The position numbers were made by a program, and so were the translations under genes. From positions 372,001 through 436,000 of the forward strand of contig NZ_CP075170.1 of NCBI RefSeq assembly GCF_024399315.1: 64,000 bases of DNA, written 5' to 3'. The DNA is from Chryseobacterium sp. MA9. GTDB lineage: Bacteria; Bacteroidota; Bacteroidia; Flavobacteriales; Weeksellaceae. The notes beneath the pieces are model-generated. The model was given only the letters and a program-made list of their open reading frames with translations, searched no databases and was not told the DNA's origin. Positions 1 through 8,174 of this stretch are shown one piece after another (positions within the stretch are counted from its first letter, which is position 1; every line of letters begins with the position of its first letter).

Positions 1-1
1 C

Positions 2-190
2 GAATTGGTTACAAAGAAAATTTATCCGGTCGTGCCTCCAAAAGTAGAGTACAGCTTAACTGAGTTTGGTAAAAGTTTGATTCCTGTAATAAGTATTTTA
101 GGTCAATGGGCAGATCAACATGAGGATCGGCTAAGAACGTTGATTTTAAAAAGAATTCAAGGTTCTGCTGATCTAGAAAATTTCAGCTAA
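2..190 (+). CDS. HxlR-family transcriptional regulator, C-terminal part
   Basis: The reading frame is open from the window edge, so this is the 3' end of a gene that starts upstream. The visible 62 residues carry the end of an HxlR-type winged helix: a beta-wing with YPVVPPKVEYSLTEFG followed by a helix with the typical LGQWADQH. HxlR proteins are small dimeric DNA-binding regulators, often of redox or aldehyde-stress genes and usually next to the gene they control. The target cannot be told here because the upstream side is cut off. Family assignment is good; function is unknown. Confidence 0.85.
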   Translation, partial: ELVTKKIYPVVPPKVEYSLTEFGKSLIPVISILGQWADQHEDRLRTLILKRIQGSADLENFS

Positions 191-480
191 ATTAATCTCA
201 CAAAACGATCAGCCATGTAAGACAATAACACCCAAAAAAAGGGAATATTATTGCGATCACTGCGGTGGTCCCGGAAAATAGAATAACTTATATTATTAGT
301 TAAGCTGTAGGTACTTCAGGGTAGGCTCATTTTTTTTAAATCTTTTTTAACCAAAGATGCCTAAATATGTAAGTAACATGTAGACAAAATTGTTTTAATT
401 CTTGCATGGTAGTGAGCTTCTTCTGTCTGCTGGTTAAACAATCCAGCTGCATATATTAGAAAAAGTGTTAATTTTTTTTA
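191..480. other. Intergenic region between HxlR and TetR genes
   Basis: AT-rich spacer with no open frame that resembles a protein. Short fragments do not form a convincing terminator. The only clear signals are at its right end, where the TetR operator and promoter begin. Confidence 0.6.
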
Positions 481-498
481 ATCGAATGATTATTCGAT
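481..498. promoter_or_regulatory. TetR operator 1 (ATCGAA-N6-TTCGAT)
   Basis: Perfect 6+6 inverted repeat ATCGAA/TTCGAT with a 6-bp spacer, ending directly at the -7 box of the TetR gene. The same arms and spacing recur at 1114-1131, before the VOC gene. Two matching palindromes flanking one regulator gene are what autorepression plus control of the next gene would look like; binding by this TetR protein is inferred. Confidence 0.75.
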
Positions 499-506
499 TA
501 TATTTG
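499..506 (+). promoter_or_regulatory. Bacteroidota -7 box (TATATTTG)
   Basis: TATATTTG matches the TAnnTTTG -7 consensus of Bacteroidota primary-sigma promoters. It overlaps the edge of the operator and lies only 4 bp before the GTG start, so transcription would begin at or next to the start codon. Confidence 0.6.
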
Positions 507-510
507 CAGA

Positions 511-1098
511 GTGAGATTAAAAGATGACAAAAAGGAATTGATCATTCGGCAGGAAGCCATAAAGATGATCGTCGAAAGTGGCTTTGATGGATTTAGTATG
601 CAGAAACTGGCAAAAAAGGCTGCTATTTCTCCATCTACCATTTATGTTTACTTTAAAAGCCGTGAAGATCTGGTAAATCAGCTCTATATTGATGTGCATA
701 ACAGATTTGAAAAGGAAGCATTGATAGGGTTTGATGCTCATCTGAAATTTGAAGAAGGATTGTGGCTTCAATGGAAAAACCGACTTGAAAATATTTTACG
801 AAATCCTTTGGAATACCGTTTCCATGAACAATTTAGGAATTCTCCACTGATCAATATGAATGGAATGCAGCAAACTGTTTTCAGGAAAATAATGAATGAT
901 TTTGTTAAAAATGCAGTGATACGTAAAGAGATACCGGATTTACCAATTGAGGTGTTTTGGACTGTCGCTTATGGACCTTTTTATACACTCATCAAATTCC
1001 ATCTTGATAAAGCTACAATGTCCGGTAAACCATTTTCATTGACTGTCCAAAATTTACGTCAAACTTTCGAGCTGGTAGCAAAAGCATTGCGCTTATAA
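511..1098 (+). CDS. TetR/AcrR-family transcriptional regulator
   Basis: 195 residues, normal for TetR. Residues about 5-55 form the N-terminal HTH: a first helix, then GFDGFSMQKLAKKAAISPSTIYVYFKSREDLV, the classic TetR recognition segment. The rest is an all-helical ligand-binding domain of unknown ligand. The GTG at 511 is the only start that keeps helix 1, because an in-frame TGA lies at 487-489 and the next Met would delete part of the HTH. With a -7 box at 499-506 the mRNA may be leaderless. Palindromes at 481-498 and 1114-1131 suggest it represses itself and the VOC gene that follows. Confidence 0.9.
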   Translation: MRLKDDKKELIIRQEAIKMIVESGFDGFSMQKLAKKAAISPSTIYVYFKSREDLVNQLYIDVHNRFEKEALIGFDAHLKFEEGLWLQWKNRLENILRNPLEYRFHEQFRNSPLINMNGMQQTVFRKIMNDFVKNAVIRKEIPDLPIEVFWTVAYGPFYTLIKFHLDKATMSGKPFSLTVQNLRQTFELVAKALRL

Positions 1099-1113
1099 AA
1101 ATTTTAAATTTTA

Positions 1114-1131
1114 ATCGAATGAATGTTCGAT
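1114..1131. promoter_or_regulatory. TetR operator 2 (ATCGAA-N6-TTCGAT)
   Basis: Same inverted repeat arms and same 6-bp spacing as the site at 481-498, placed 27 bp before the VOC gene. It probably places that gene under the TetR protein encoded just upstream. Confidence 0.75.
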
Positions 1132-1157
1132 AATATATAACCTTTTAAATTGATATT

Positions 1158-1517
1158 ATGACAATTAATCACTTAAACCTCGTCGTTACCGATGTTAGTA
1201 AATCGGTTCTTTTTTTTGAGAAATATTTTGAATTCACTTGTGAGCTTATAAAAGGAGAGCACATAATTGCTATATTAAGTAATAAAGAAAATTTTACACT
1301 CGTTCTAATGAACAGTAAAAATGAAGATACCACATATCCAAAAGACTTCCATATAGGTTTTATTTTAGATGATCTAAAAGCGGTCGATGATCTGCATCAA
1401 AAATTGATTAAAGGTGGTATAGCAATAAGCCAGTCGCCTAGAAAAATCCGGAACAGTTATGCTTTCTACTTCTGGTTCGAAAATATATTTATTGAAGTAG
1501 GACATTACCTTTCCTAG
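1158..1517 (+). CDS. VOC-superfamily (glyoxalase/bleomycin-resistance-like) protein
   Basis: 119 residues, one vicinal-oxygen-chelate domain. It begins MTINHLNLVVTDVSKS with the first metal-ligand His at position 5, continues through paired beta-alpha-beta-beta-beta modules, and has a late Glu in the IFIEVGH strand as a second likely ligand. Such small proteins act as dimers in detoxification, dioxygenation or drug sequestration. It follows the TetR gene and a copy of the putative TetR operator, which suggests an inducible resistance or detoxification role. The substrate cannot be read from the sequence. Confidence 0.85.
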   Translation: MTINHLNLVVTDVSKSVLFFEKYFEFTCELIKGEHIIAILSNKENFTLVLMNSKNEDTTYPKDFHIGFILDDLKAVDDLHQKLIKGGIAISQSPRKIRNSYAFYFWFENIFIEVGHYLS

Positions 1518-1808
1518 ATTTGCAAGATTTTAGAAGTTGGGATTGAATATTTTTTAATTATTTCCTTGTATAATCACTTCGGAAGAAAGCACCCTTTCAA
1601 TTGCGACATAAGCTTTTTCATTACTTGCAAATTCGGCTATTGTAGGAATTGTTCTTTGAGCGGTTTTGGGGTTTGAATAAAAATTTAGCTGAACAGCCTA
1701 CACTTACTTCACTATTCTGAAAAATTATTCCATTCATATTTTTAGCACATCATATGAAGATGGAAAGGTCTGGAATGAATTATAGTTAATGATATCCCTT
1801 AATATATA
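1518..1808. other. Intergenic region without a recognisable gene
   Basis: AT-rich stretch with many stops in all frames. It leads into a short decayed reading frame (1809-1964) and is probably degraded coding DNA. Confidence 0.5.
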
Positions 1809-1964
1809 GTTGGTTTTGGAGGGAGAGATGGGCAGCTTGGATATGTTAAAAATCATCATTTTGCTCCGGTCGAAGATCAAGATGAGCTGGTTAAAGCTGT
1901 TAGTACGAGCATTTTAGAAGTCTTAATGATGAATGGCGGATCTGGACACTTCATTGACCACTAG
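1809..1964 (+). pseudogene. Decayed C-terminal protein fragment
   Basis: A 51-codon open stretch ending in TAG reads like the tail of a real protein (VGFGGRDGQLGYVKNHHFA and later LMMNGGSGHFIDH). It has no plausible start codon and is preceded by an in-frame TAA at 1800-1802. I do not recognise the family. It is best seen as the remnant of a deleted gene. Confidence 0.35.
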
Positions 1965-2008
1965 TCATCAGGCTTCGGGGATAAATGCACTGAACCTGAC
2001 TTTTATCT

Positions 2009-2254
2009 TTATAAATTTCTATTTGCCTTCTCTTTTTTTAACTGGTTCCAGTTATTGATATTCAGAATTAGGATCGGAACCAGAGCGATAGGAATTACGC
2101 TCATAGCACTAAATCCCCGTTTGAATGTTAAGAATATATTACTCAGAAATAATAAGAGGATTGCAATGCCCAGTATGATAGTAATAATTTTAATTTTCTT
2201 TTCATTACTGATGAGTTCTTCATTTGTGTATTCGCTTACTGCTCTGTTTTTCAT
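2009..2254 (-). CDS. Small two-helix membrane protein
   Basis: 81 residues. The N-terminus is polar with a YTNEELISNEKK segment. Two hydrophobic helices follow, about residues 22-43 and 50-66, joined by a short FKRGF loop, then a charged tail. I recall similar Chryseobacterium proteins, sometimes labelled 'redox-active disulfide protein 2', but no cysteine is present here, so that name would mislead. It stands alone between decayed DNA and a gene-poor spacer. Function unknown. Confidence 0.65.
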   Translation of the reverse strand: MKNRAVSEYTNEELISNEKKIKIITIILGIAILLLFLSNIFLTFKRGFSAMSVIPIALVPILILNINNWNQLKKEKANRNL

Positions 2255-2285
2255 GATGTTGTTTCGATGGTTTTACAGGTTATAA

Positions 2286-2621
2286 TTTTGTTGTAGAGAT
2301 TTGTAAAAAGGATATCTCGTTTATAAAGATATAAATTATTTAAATATATGGGATAAAATCCGGTTCTTTATGTTGATGGGAGCTTGTTCCATTTGATGTT
2401 ACATAGAACGTGGGAGCATTAATAACATCAAAACGTTAATCGTTTCAAATAACACAGATTCGAGTAACTAAGGTTTTTTTTGTATACATCATACGATACA
2501 CTCTCACTGCAATTTGTAAACGTCTGGAGGTCACGAAGTCTTTTATGTATGAGGGAAAACCAATCTACGAGAATCTCCTGCAAAATAGATTAATGTTATA
2601 GGCGGAATGAATCATTAAAAA
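2286..2621. other. Gene-free spacer
   Basis: No coding frame or RNA gene recognised. It ends at the terminator of the minus-strand effector operon. Confidence 0.5.
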
Positions 2622-2641
2622 AGGCTGTCCAAAGACAGCCT
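2622..2641 (-). terminator. Rho-independent terminator of the effector operon
   Basis: AGGCTGTC and GACAGCCT form a perfect 8-bp stem around a 4-nt loop. On the minus strand it is followed by a run of T, so it should end transcription of the lipoprotein gene at 2679-3236. Confidence 0.85.
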
Positions 2642-2678
2642 AATAAAACAAAAAGAATGTGAGTTAATAGTTGTAGTT

Positions 2679-3236
2679 CTAACTTTTCACCCTTATTCCA
2701 AGACCAAATTTTGGATTGCTTGTCTTTTGACCTTTTGCATCATGATAATAAATTTGATACGTTTCAAAAACAGCTTTCTCCTTTGGAATTTTTGCATATG
2801 CATTATCTCCGTCGTTATTCACCAGCTTCAGAAAATCATATGCTTTGATTGATTGAGCAGAGTCAAATGTCTGCTTATCAACAGTAGGCTTCTGAAGAAT
2901 ATAGTGAACAACAGTATTGCCTTTTAAAAATAACAGCATTGCTGTATTATCACTCTCCCAACTGTAGTCGTAGCTTTGTGGAATTTTAATGCTGAGCGCT
3001 TGCTCGGTCATTTCTTTAGGGTTTATTGCCATTTGTACGACTAATGTATCCCAGTCGAAACAGTTTACTTCATCTCGAACGTTTATTATTTCTCCTACCT
3101 TATTATTGGTATTAATTTTAGGAGAAAGTTTTTGTTCAAGCCTTGTTAAGCATTCCGTATTGGTTTGTGCATGGCAGGAAAATGTAAGAGATGCTAATAG
3201 TATTAGAATCAAAAAATTTAGCCTTTTTATTCTCAT
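2679..3236 (-). CDS. Putative lipoprotein, candidate immunity partner of the GG-leader protein
   Basis: 185 residues. The N-terminus is a lipoprotein signal: Arg/Lys-rich start, hydrophobic core LILILLASL, then lipobox LTFSC with Cys21. The mature part has no domain I recognise; it is mixed alpha/beta with scattered aromatic residues. The ATG lies one base after the TAA of the upstream effector gene, so the two are translated as a pair, and a terminator follows directly. A membrane-anchored lipoprotein tightly coupled to an exported putative toxin is a common immunity arrangement. That role is inferred from position only; an accessory or partner protein is possible. Confidence 0.75.
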   Translation of the reverse strand: MRIKRLNFLILILLASLTFSCHAQTNTECLTRLEQKLSPKINTNNKVGEIINVRDEVNCFDWDTLVVQMAINPKEMTEQALSIKIPQSYDYSWESDNTAMLLFLKGNTVVHYILQKPTVDKQTFDSAQSIKAYDFLKLVNNDGDNAYAKIPKEKAVFETYQIYYHDAKGQKTSNPKFGLGIRVKS

Positions 3237-3237
3237 T

Positions 3238-3912
3238 TTATGGATGGGTTTGTATTTGTCCGCTTGCTACTGCTGCATTAAAGTCATTGATAAACTGCTG
3301 CATGTTGTTATCAGGATTTCCGTGCTGGGAAAACCAATTGAACCCCCAATCATTATTATGCAGATCCATTGTATTATCGTTTCCTGGATTTACGGTTTCA
3401 TGAAGAGTGTGAAATTCTTTAGCCTTATCCAGCCCGATATCTGCGGCATCCATTGCTGACCACATCGCATGTCTTAATGCATCATAGACGTTGTCAACCT
3501 GTCCTTTTCCATATTGAGCTGCTAAGGCTGCGTTATGTCGCATCTTATCACGATCTGCTCCTGATGTATTCAAAAATAGCCACAGGACTTCCCTGGCTGT
3601 AGGGGTTTCTAAAATTCCATCTGCCTCACTTGGATTACTACCATCTGGATCACCACCTCCATCGGGAGGAAACGGGTCATCACCATCACCCCCATAAGGA
3701 GGATCATCGTCATCCCAGGTTGGAGGGTTGCCATCATCGTTCCCGCCCGGATCATTTCCTCCGCCATCATCTCCTCCAGGAACAGTAATAATGACTTCCG
3801 GAATTTCATGTTCGCTCTGTCCGCCTTCAAGACCTCCCTTGAATGCATACAATTCATTTTCTGTCAACAGTTCCAATGTACTGTTGAGCTCGAGTACTTT
3901 CGAGTTTCTCAT
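3238..3912 (-). CDS. Double-glycine-leader secreted protein with DUF6973-like domain (putative effector/toxin)
   Basis: 224 residues in three parts. Residues 1-27 are a textbook GG leader with L at -12, E at -8, L at -7, F at -4 and GG at -2/-1 (positions 26-27), the recognition pattern of C39 peptidase transporters. Residues 28-100 are a Gly/Asp/Pro/Asn-rich low-complexity linker. Residues about 104-224 resemble DUF6973: YDALRHAMW at 143-151, HTLHE at 168-172 and MDLHNNDWG at 182-190. The clustered His, Asp and Asn look like a metal-binding or catalytic site. A C39 ABC exporter is encoded divergently at 5958. Export by that transporter is a strong inference; toxicity is a weaker one. Confidence 0.85.
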   Translation of the reverse strand: MRNSKVLELNSTLELLTENELYAFKGGLEGGQSEHEIPEVIITVPGGDDGGGNDPGGNDDGNPPTWDDDDPPYGGDGDDPFPPDGGGDPDGSNPSEADGILETPTAREVLWLFLNTSGADRDKMRHNAALAAQYGKGQVDNVYDALRHAMWSAMDAADIGLDKAKEFHTLHETVNPGNDNTMDLHNNDWGFNWFSQHGNPDNNMQQFINDFNAAVASGQIQTHP

Positions 3913-3941
3913 GTATTTAAATTTTAAAAAGGTTATTAGTT

Positions 3942-5135
3942 TTAGTTAATAAGACGGCCTTTGCCGTCAGTCTGGATAGGGGCAATAATACTATCAATGC
4001 AGTTTTCTTTTTTGCGGTGAGACCATGAGAAAACTTTAATGTATTTGTCCCAGTTTTTATACATTTTTTGTAGAATTGATTCATGATTATGGGGAACAAG
4101 GATAGGGGCCTTATACAGTTCATAAGCCTTTCCCGGAAAGTAATCAGTAGTTAGTATCTCATAGCCGTCTGAAGTCATATATGAACTTTCCTCTTTGTGA
4201 AAAAGCAGCCAGATGTCCACAAATGGAAATGTGTAATCATAACCTTCCTTGTATTCTCCATCTTTATAGAAAAACTTGTAATATTCAGATCCTGTTTTAT
4301 GCCAGATACGCTTTGTATATCTGATGATATTGTCATTTTCCACTGCACGCAGTAGGAGCTGAATTTCATTCTCATCCATGCATAAGTCTAAATCATCATC
4401 CCATGGCATAATATCATCATGTCTTATGATCCCCAGAAGCGTTCCTGCATGAGCAAAAAGACTCAAATCAAGTTCCTTTGCTTTTTCTCCCAGGTATTTG
4501 AGTATTTCTACTGCCTGTTCTTTATGTCTTTCTTCCCATAGATTAATCTTCTTTATTTTCTCAATAAAAAACGATCCTCTGCTTTTATAGATTGGGCAGT
4601 TTTCCTCATCATATTCAAACCAGCCGGTGTCAACCACAAGGGTCTTTAAAGAGTTGTTAAAGGAACACTCCAGTATTTCTTCATCTATTGGCTGTTTAAT
4701 ACTTTTTAAGCAGTCCATTGATGTGATTTTTTCTCCATTGATAACGTAAATATAACTGCCCCAATAATAGCCCAGTCTGCTGGGGAATATTTCGTTCCTG
4801 GGGATGGTATCCTCTTGCAATTTATTGTATGGAATGATTAAATCCCACTCATTTGGAAGTGAACTGATGTCTTTACACAGTTCTTCGTATGTATGCTTAA
4901 GTTTAACATCATTCTCAATAATAATGCAGGGTATTGTTATGTCATTTTTTAAAATATATTCCCAAATAAAAATGTGGGCAGCGTAATTCTGAATGTCTGT
5001 CGGAGACATTTCAAACCCATATTTATCTTTATGGAAATTTTGATCATTGGGTAATTCCGTTATATTGGAACTGATTTCAACTGTCTCATTGCCGGCAGTG
5101 GAGTACACGGCTCCTTCTTTAATTTGAAATATCAT
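3942..5135 (-). CDS. Two-domain GT25-like glycosyltransferase / LicD-family phosphotransferase
   Basis: 397 residues. Residues about 1-190 resemble GT25-type LPS transferases: an acidic IIENDVKL motif, a WDLIIP strand, and YYWGSYIYVI before the end of the fold. Residues about 205-397 are a LicD-type nucleotidyltransferase fold, with AHAGTLLGIIRHDDIMPWDDDLDLC holding the catalytic Asp cluster. LicD proteins move phosphocholine, ribitol-phosphate or similar groups from CDP donors to glycans. The start overlaps the 3' end of the IspD/TarI-like gene by 17 bp, and the GG-leader gene follows 29 bp later, so all are one operon. It may decorate the exported protein or a surface glycan; the acceptor is not known. 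Confidence 0.8.
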   Translation of the reverse strand: MIFQIKEGAVYSTAGNETVEISSNITELPNDQNFHKDKYGFEMSPTDIQNYAAHIFIWEYILKNDITIPCIIIENDVKLKHTYEELCKDISSLPNEWDLIIPYNKLQEDTIPRNEIFPSRLGYYWGSYIYVINGEKITSMDCLKSIKQPIDEEILECSFNNSLKTLVVDTGWFEYDEENCPIYKSRGSFFIEKIKKINLWEERHKEQAVEILKYLGEKAKELDLSLFAHAGTLLGIIRHDDIMPWDDDLDLCMDENEIQLLLRAVENDNIIRYTKRIWHKTGSEYYKFFYKDGEYKEGYDYTFPFVDIWLLFHKEESSYMTSDGYEILTTDYFPGKAYELYKAPILVPHNHESILQKMYKNWDKYIKVFSWSHRKKENCIDSIIAPIQTDGKGRLIN

Positions 5136-5832
5136 GTATTAGTTTTGTTTTTTGTAAGGCTTTTGCAGTAAGGTAATCGATGGGAAGTGTTATTTTTATA
5201 TTTTCCTCATTGCCTTCAATAAGTTTTATAGTATGTCCGTAAAACTCAACCACTGTAGCATCATCAAAAAAAGTTGATTGATAGGGCATCTGATAAGCTC
5301 TTTTTATAATTTCAGACTTGAAGACCTGGGGTGTTTGAACAACTTTAAAATCGCTGCGGTTCATGCTCCGGTTATTTTCACCATCTGTCATTCTTATGGT
5401 AGGAACCATGGCGACAACGGGAATAACAGCATCATGTTTAATTACTTCTGAGAAAGCACTCTCAATGACCGTTTCACTTACGAATGGTCTGACACCATCG
5501 TGAATTCCGATATAGCATTCATGATCGGTAATGGTGTCAATTGCATTCTTTACGGAGTGAAACCTTTCCCTGCCTCCGATGACAATTTTAATGGGCTTGA
5601 GATAATAGTATTTCTGGCATAAATCATCCCAAATTTCCAAATGAGAGTTATTAAGAACCAGGATTATGTCAAAAATAAGAGTGGGGTGGCTTAAAAAGGT
5701 ATCGATGGTATGGATGAGAATTGGTTTACCATCAAGGGGAAGGAACTGTTTTGCGTTTTCAGCACCCATTCTGTTACCCTCACCAGCCGCCACAATTATA
5801 ATGTATTTCTTCGTTCTCATCAATCGTTTCAT
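5119..5832 (-). CDS. IspD/TarI-family CDP-polyol (cytidylyl)transferase
   Basis: 237 residues, normal for IspD/TarI. It has the nucleotide-binding AAGEGNRMG loop with the Lys-Gln KQFLPLDGKPIL segment, and HDGVRPF, which is closer to the HDxVRPF of TarI-type enzymes than to the HDxARP usual in IspD. IspD makes CDP-methylerythritol; TarI-like members make CDP-ribitol and related donors. A co-operonic LicD-type transferase that would use a CDP donor favours the second role. The first ATG gives a very short leader after the -7 box at 5844-5851; an internal ATG at 5820 (MRTKKYIIIV) is an equally good start. Confidence 0.85.
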   Translation of the reverse strand: MKRLMRTKKYIIIVAAGEGNRMGAENAKQFLPLDGKPILIHTIDTFLSHPTLIFDIILVLNNSHLEIWDDLCQKYYYLKPIKIVIGGRERFHSVKNAIDTITDHECYIGIHDGVRPFVSETVIESAFSEVIKHDAVIPVVAMVPTIRMTDGENNRSMNRSDFKVVQTPQVFKSEIIKRAYQMPYQSTFFDDATVVEFYGHTIKLIEGNEENIKITLPIDYLTAKALQKTKLIHDISN

Positions 5833-5843
5833 TTAACTGATGT

Positions 5844-5851
5844 CAAAACTA
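5844..5851 (-). promoter_or_regulatory. -7 box (TAGTTTTG) of the effector operon
   Basis: On the minus strand TAGTTTTG matches TAnnTTTG exactly, 11 bp before the first ATG of the cytidylyltransferase gene. It would drive the four-gene minus-strand operon, divergently from the exporter genes. Confidence 0.6.
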
Positions 5852-5957
5852 GAACATAAAAATTGCACGGGTGTGAATGGATTGTGAACATTCTATTAAT
5901 TGTTGAATTATGGTTTTTTTTATATTCTTAGAGGTTATTATTTTGCAAAAAAAACTA

Positions 5958-8174
5958 ATGATCAAAAGCTTTCCGCACGAAAGGCAGTATGATAAGATGG
6001 ATTGTGGTCCAACATGTCTGAAGATAATAGCCAAACATTACGGAAGATATTATTCGTTACAATTTCTGAGGGATTTATGCAGCATAACAAAAGAGGGGGT
6101 CTCTCTGGCTGACCTTATATATGCCTGCGAAAAAATCGGAATCAAGTCTCACGCAGTACGTTGTACTTTTCAGGAATTAAATTCACAGGTTCATCTACCC
6201 GCGATTCTTCACTGGGGTGAAAGTCATTTTGTTGTTATCTATCGAATTAAGGGAGATAAGATTTATATATCGGATCCGGCAAGGGGGAAAGTTGTTTACA
6301 GGCTGGATGAATTTCAAAGCAAATGGAAAAAAAACAATGAAAAGGGGATTGCCCTTTTGATTGAACCTGCCCATAATTTTAAAACTGTCCATATTGAAGA
6401 AGTCATTGAGCAGAAGAATACACTGTTCGATTTCCTCAGGTATTTTTCAAACTACAAAAAAATACTGTTTTTATTACTTGTAGTAATGACTATAATTACG
6501 GGATTGAATTTATTTCTGCCGTTTATCTCAAGGTCTGTAATTGATATTGGGGTGAACAAAAGGGATTTACAGTTTATTAAGATGATCCTGATCGCTAATC
6601 TGGCGCTTATTATCTGTTCTTTTTTCTCAACGATTATAAGGGACTGGATCATCCTGCAGGTTTCAAACAGAGTAAGTGTTAATATTATTTCAGATTATTT
6701 ATCAAAGCTGTTAAAACTGCCTTTCAGTTTTTTTGAGAACAAACATCCTGGAGATATCCTGCAGCGAGCCCATGACCATGAAAGAATAAGAAGTTTTATC
6801 ATGGGAAATTCTTTGAATATTATTTTTTCCCTTTTATCATTTTCTGCTTTCATTTTTGTTCTTGTTATTTACAGCATCCCCGTTTTCCTTATTTTCATCG
6901 CGGGTACTGCAATTTATCTTACCTATATCTTTCTTTTTTTTAAAGCCAGAAAACAGGTTGATATGAATTATTTTGCTTTAATGGGTAAGGACCAGGGATT
7001 CTGGATTGAAACGATTAATAATATTCAGGAAATTAAGATCAATAACTATGAAGTTTCCAGAAAACTGAAATGGGACGAAATACAGGCCAAAATTTTTAAA
7101 CAGAATCTGCAGATGCAGTCCATTACGAACAGGCAGAACGTGGGAGCGCAGGTTATTGATAATCTTAAAAATGTATCAATTACTTTTTACTGTGCAGTGC
7201 TGGTGATTAATGCTAAAATGACTCTTGGAGAGCTTTTGTCCATTCAAATGATACTGGGAATGTTGAATGGTCCCATTCAGCAACTGGTTCAGTTTTTTCT
7301 GGGTTTCCAGATGGCGAAATTAAGCTTTAGCCGAATTCGCGAGATCAAAAGTTTGCCCGAAGAAGATAATTATGAAAATAACAGCTTTACGCTGCCTTCC
7401 TCGGGAACCTTAAAGTTTTCAAACGTGTACTTTCAGTATTCTGCCCGCCAGCCATACGTATTACAGAATCTAAACTTTGTCGTCCCCGAAGGAAAGACTA
7501 CTGCTTTTGTGGGGGACAGCGGTAGTGGCAAATCTACAGTACTAAAGCTTTTACTGCGATTGTACGAGCCTTCTGCCGGTGATATTACAGTGGGTGAGAT
7601 GAATTATAAGAATATAAGTATTTCTAACTGGAGAGATCAGTGTGGAAGTGTTTTCCAGAACGGTAAGATATTTAATGATACCGTATTAAATAATATTGTC
7701 CTCAACACAGGTACTATTGATTATAAACTGCTAAAAGATGTCGTTGCGATTGCCAACATGACGCAAGAGATTGAGAACATGCCTTTGGGATACAAAACTA
7801 AAATTGGGGAAAACGGACGGGGAATAAGCGGTGGACAAAAGCAGAGAATCCTTATAGCAAGAGCTTTATACCGAAATCCGAAATATATTTTTCTGGACGA
7901 GGCGACCAATGCACTTGACTCAATCAATGAAAAAAATATTGTTCATTCCCTTTCCGGGGTATTCGTTAATAAAACGGTTGTAATTGTTGCTCATCGTTTA
8001 AGTACCATTATGAACGCAGATCAGATTATCGTAATGAAAGACGGTAGGATTATAGAAAGAGGAAACCACATGACTCTTATGAATCAAAAGGGACATTATT
8101 ATAAGCTTTTTGAAAGTCAAATAAATGTTTTAAATGGAGCCGAGAAATTACATACAGAGACCACCACAGCATAA
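5958..8174 (+). CDS. C39-peptidase ABC exporter (PCAT/bacteriocin-type)
   Basis: 738 residues from the ATG at 5958, chosen because C39 exporters start a few residues before the catalytic motif; in-frame starts exist upstream to 5910. Residues 1-135 are the peptidase: Cys16 in KMDCGPTC, His in GESHFVV and Asp in ISDPARG form the catalytic set that cuts after GG. About residues 155-445 are the six-helix membrane domain. The C-terminal ATPase has Walker A GDSGSGKS (near 517), signature ISGGQKQR (near 623), Walker B YIFLDEA and the AHRLS switch. It works with the HlyD protein whose gene overlaps its end. The likely cargo is the GG-leader protein encoded divergently at 3238-3912. Confidence 0.95.
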   Translation: MIKSFPHERQYDKMDCGPTCLKIIAKHYGRYYSLQFLRDLCSITKEGVSLADLIYACEKIGIKSHAVRCTFQELNSQVHLPAILHWGESHFVVIYRIKGDKIYISDPARGKVVYRLDEFQSKWKKNNEKGIALLIEPAHNFKTVHIEEVIEQKNTLFDFLRYFSNYKKILFLLLVVMTIITGLNLFLPFISRSVIDIGVNKRDLQFIKMILIANLALIICSFFSTIIRDWIILQVSNRVSVNIISDYLSKLLKLPFSFFENKHPGDILQRAHDHERIRSFIMGNSLNIIFSLLSFSAFIFVLVIYSIPVFLIFIAGTAIYLTYIFLFFKARKQVDMNYFALMGKDQGFWIETINNIQEIKINNYEVSRKLKWDEIQAKIFKQNLQMQSITNRQNVGAQVIDNLKNVSITFYCAVLVINAKMTLGELLSIQMILGMLNGPIQQLVQFFLGFQMAKLSFSRIREIKSLPEEDNYENNSFTLPSSGTLKFSNVYFQYSARQPYVLQNLNFVVPEGKTTAFVGDSGSGKSTVLKLLLRLYEPSAGDITVGEMNYKNISISNWRDQCGSVFQNGKIFNDTVLNNIVLNTGTIDYKLLKDVVAIANMTQEIENMPLGYKTKIGENGRGISGGQKQRILIARALYRNPKYIFLDEATNALDSINEKNIVHSLSGVFVNKTVVIVAHRLSTIMNADQIIVMKDGRIIERGNHMTLMNQKGHYYKLFESQINVLNGAEKLHTETTTA

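Noticed and set aside
2055..2285. 76-codon plus-strand frame
   Set aside because: It is the antisense shadow of the small membrane protein at 2009-2254; hydrophobicity comes from the complement.
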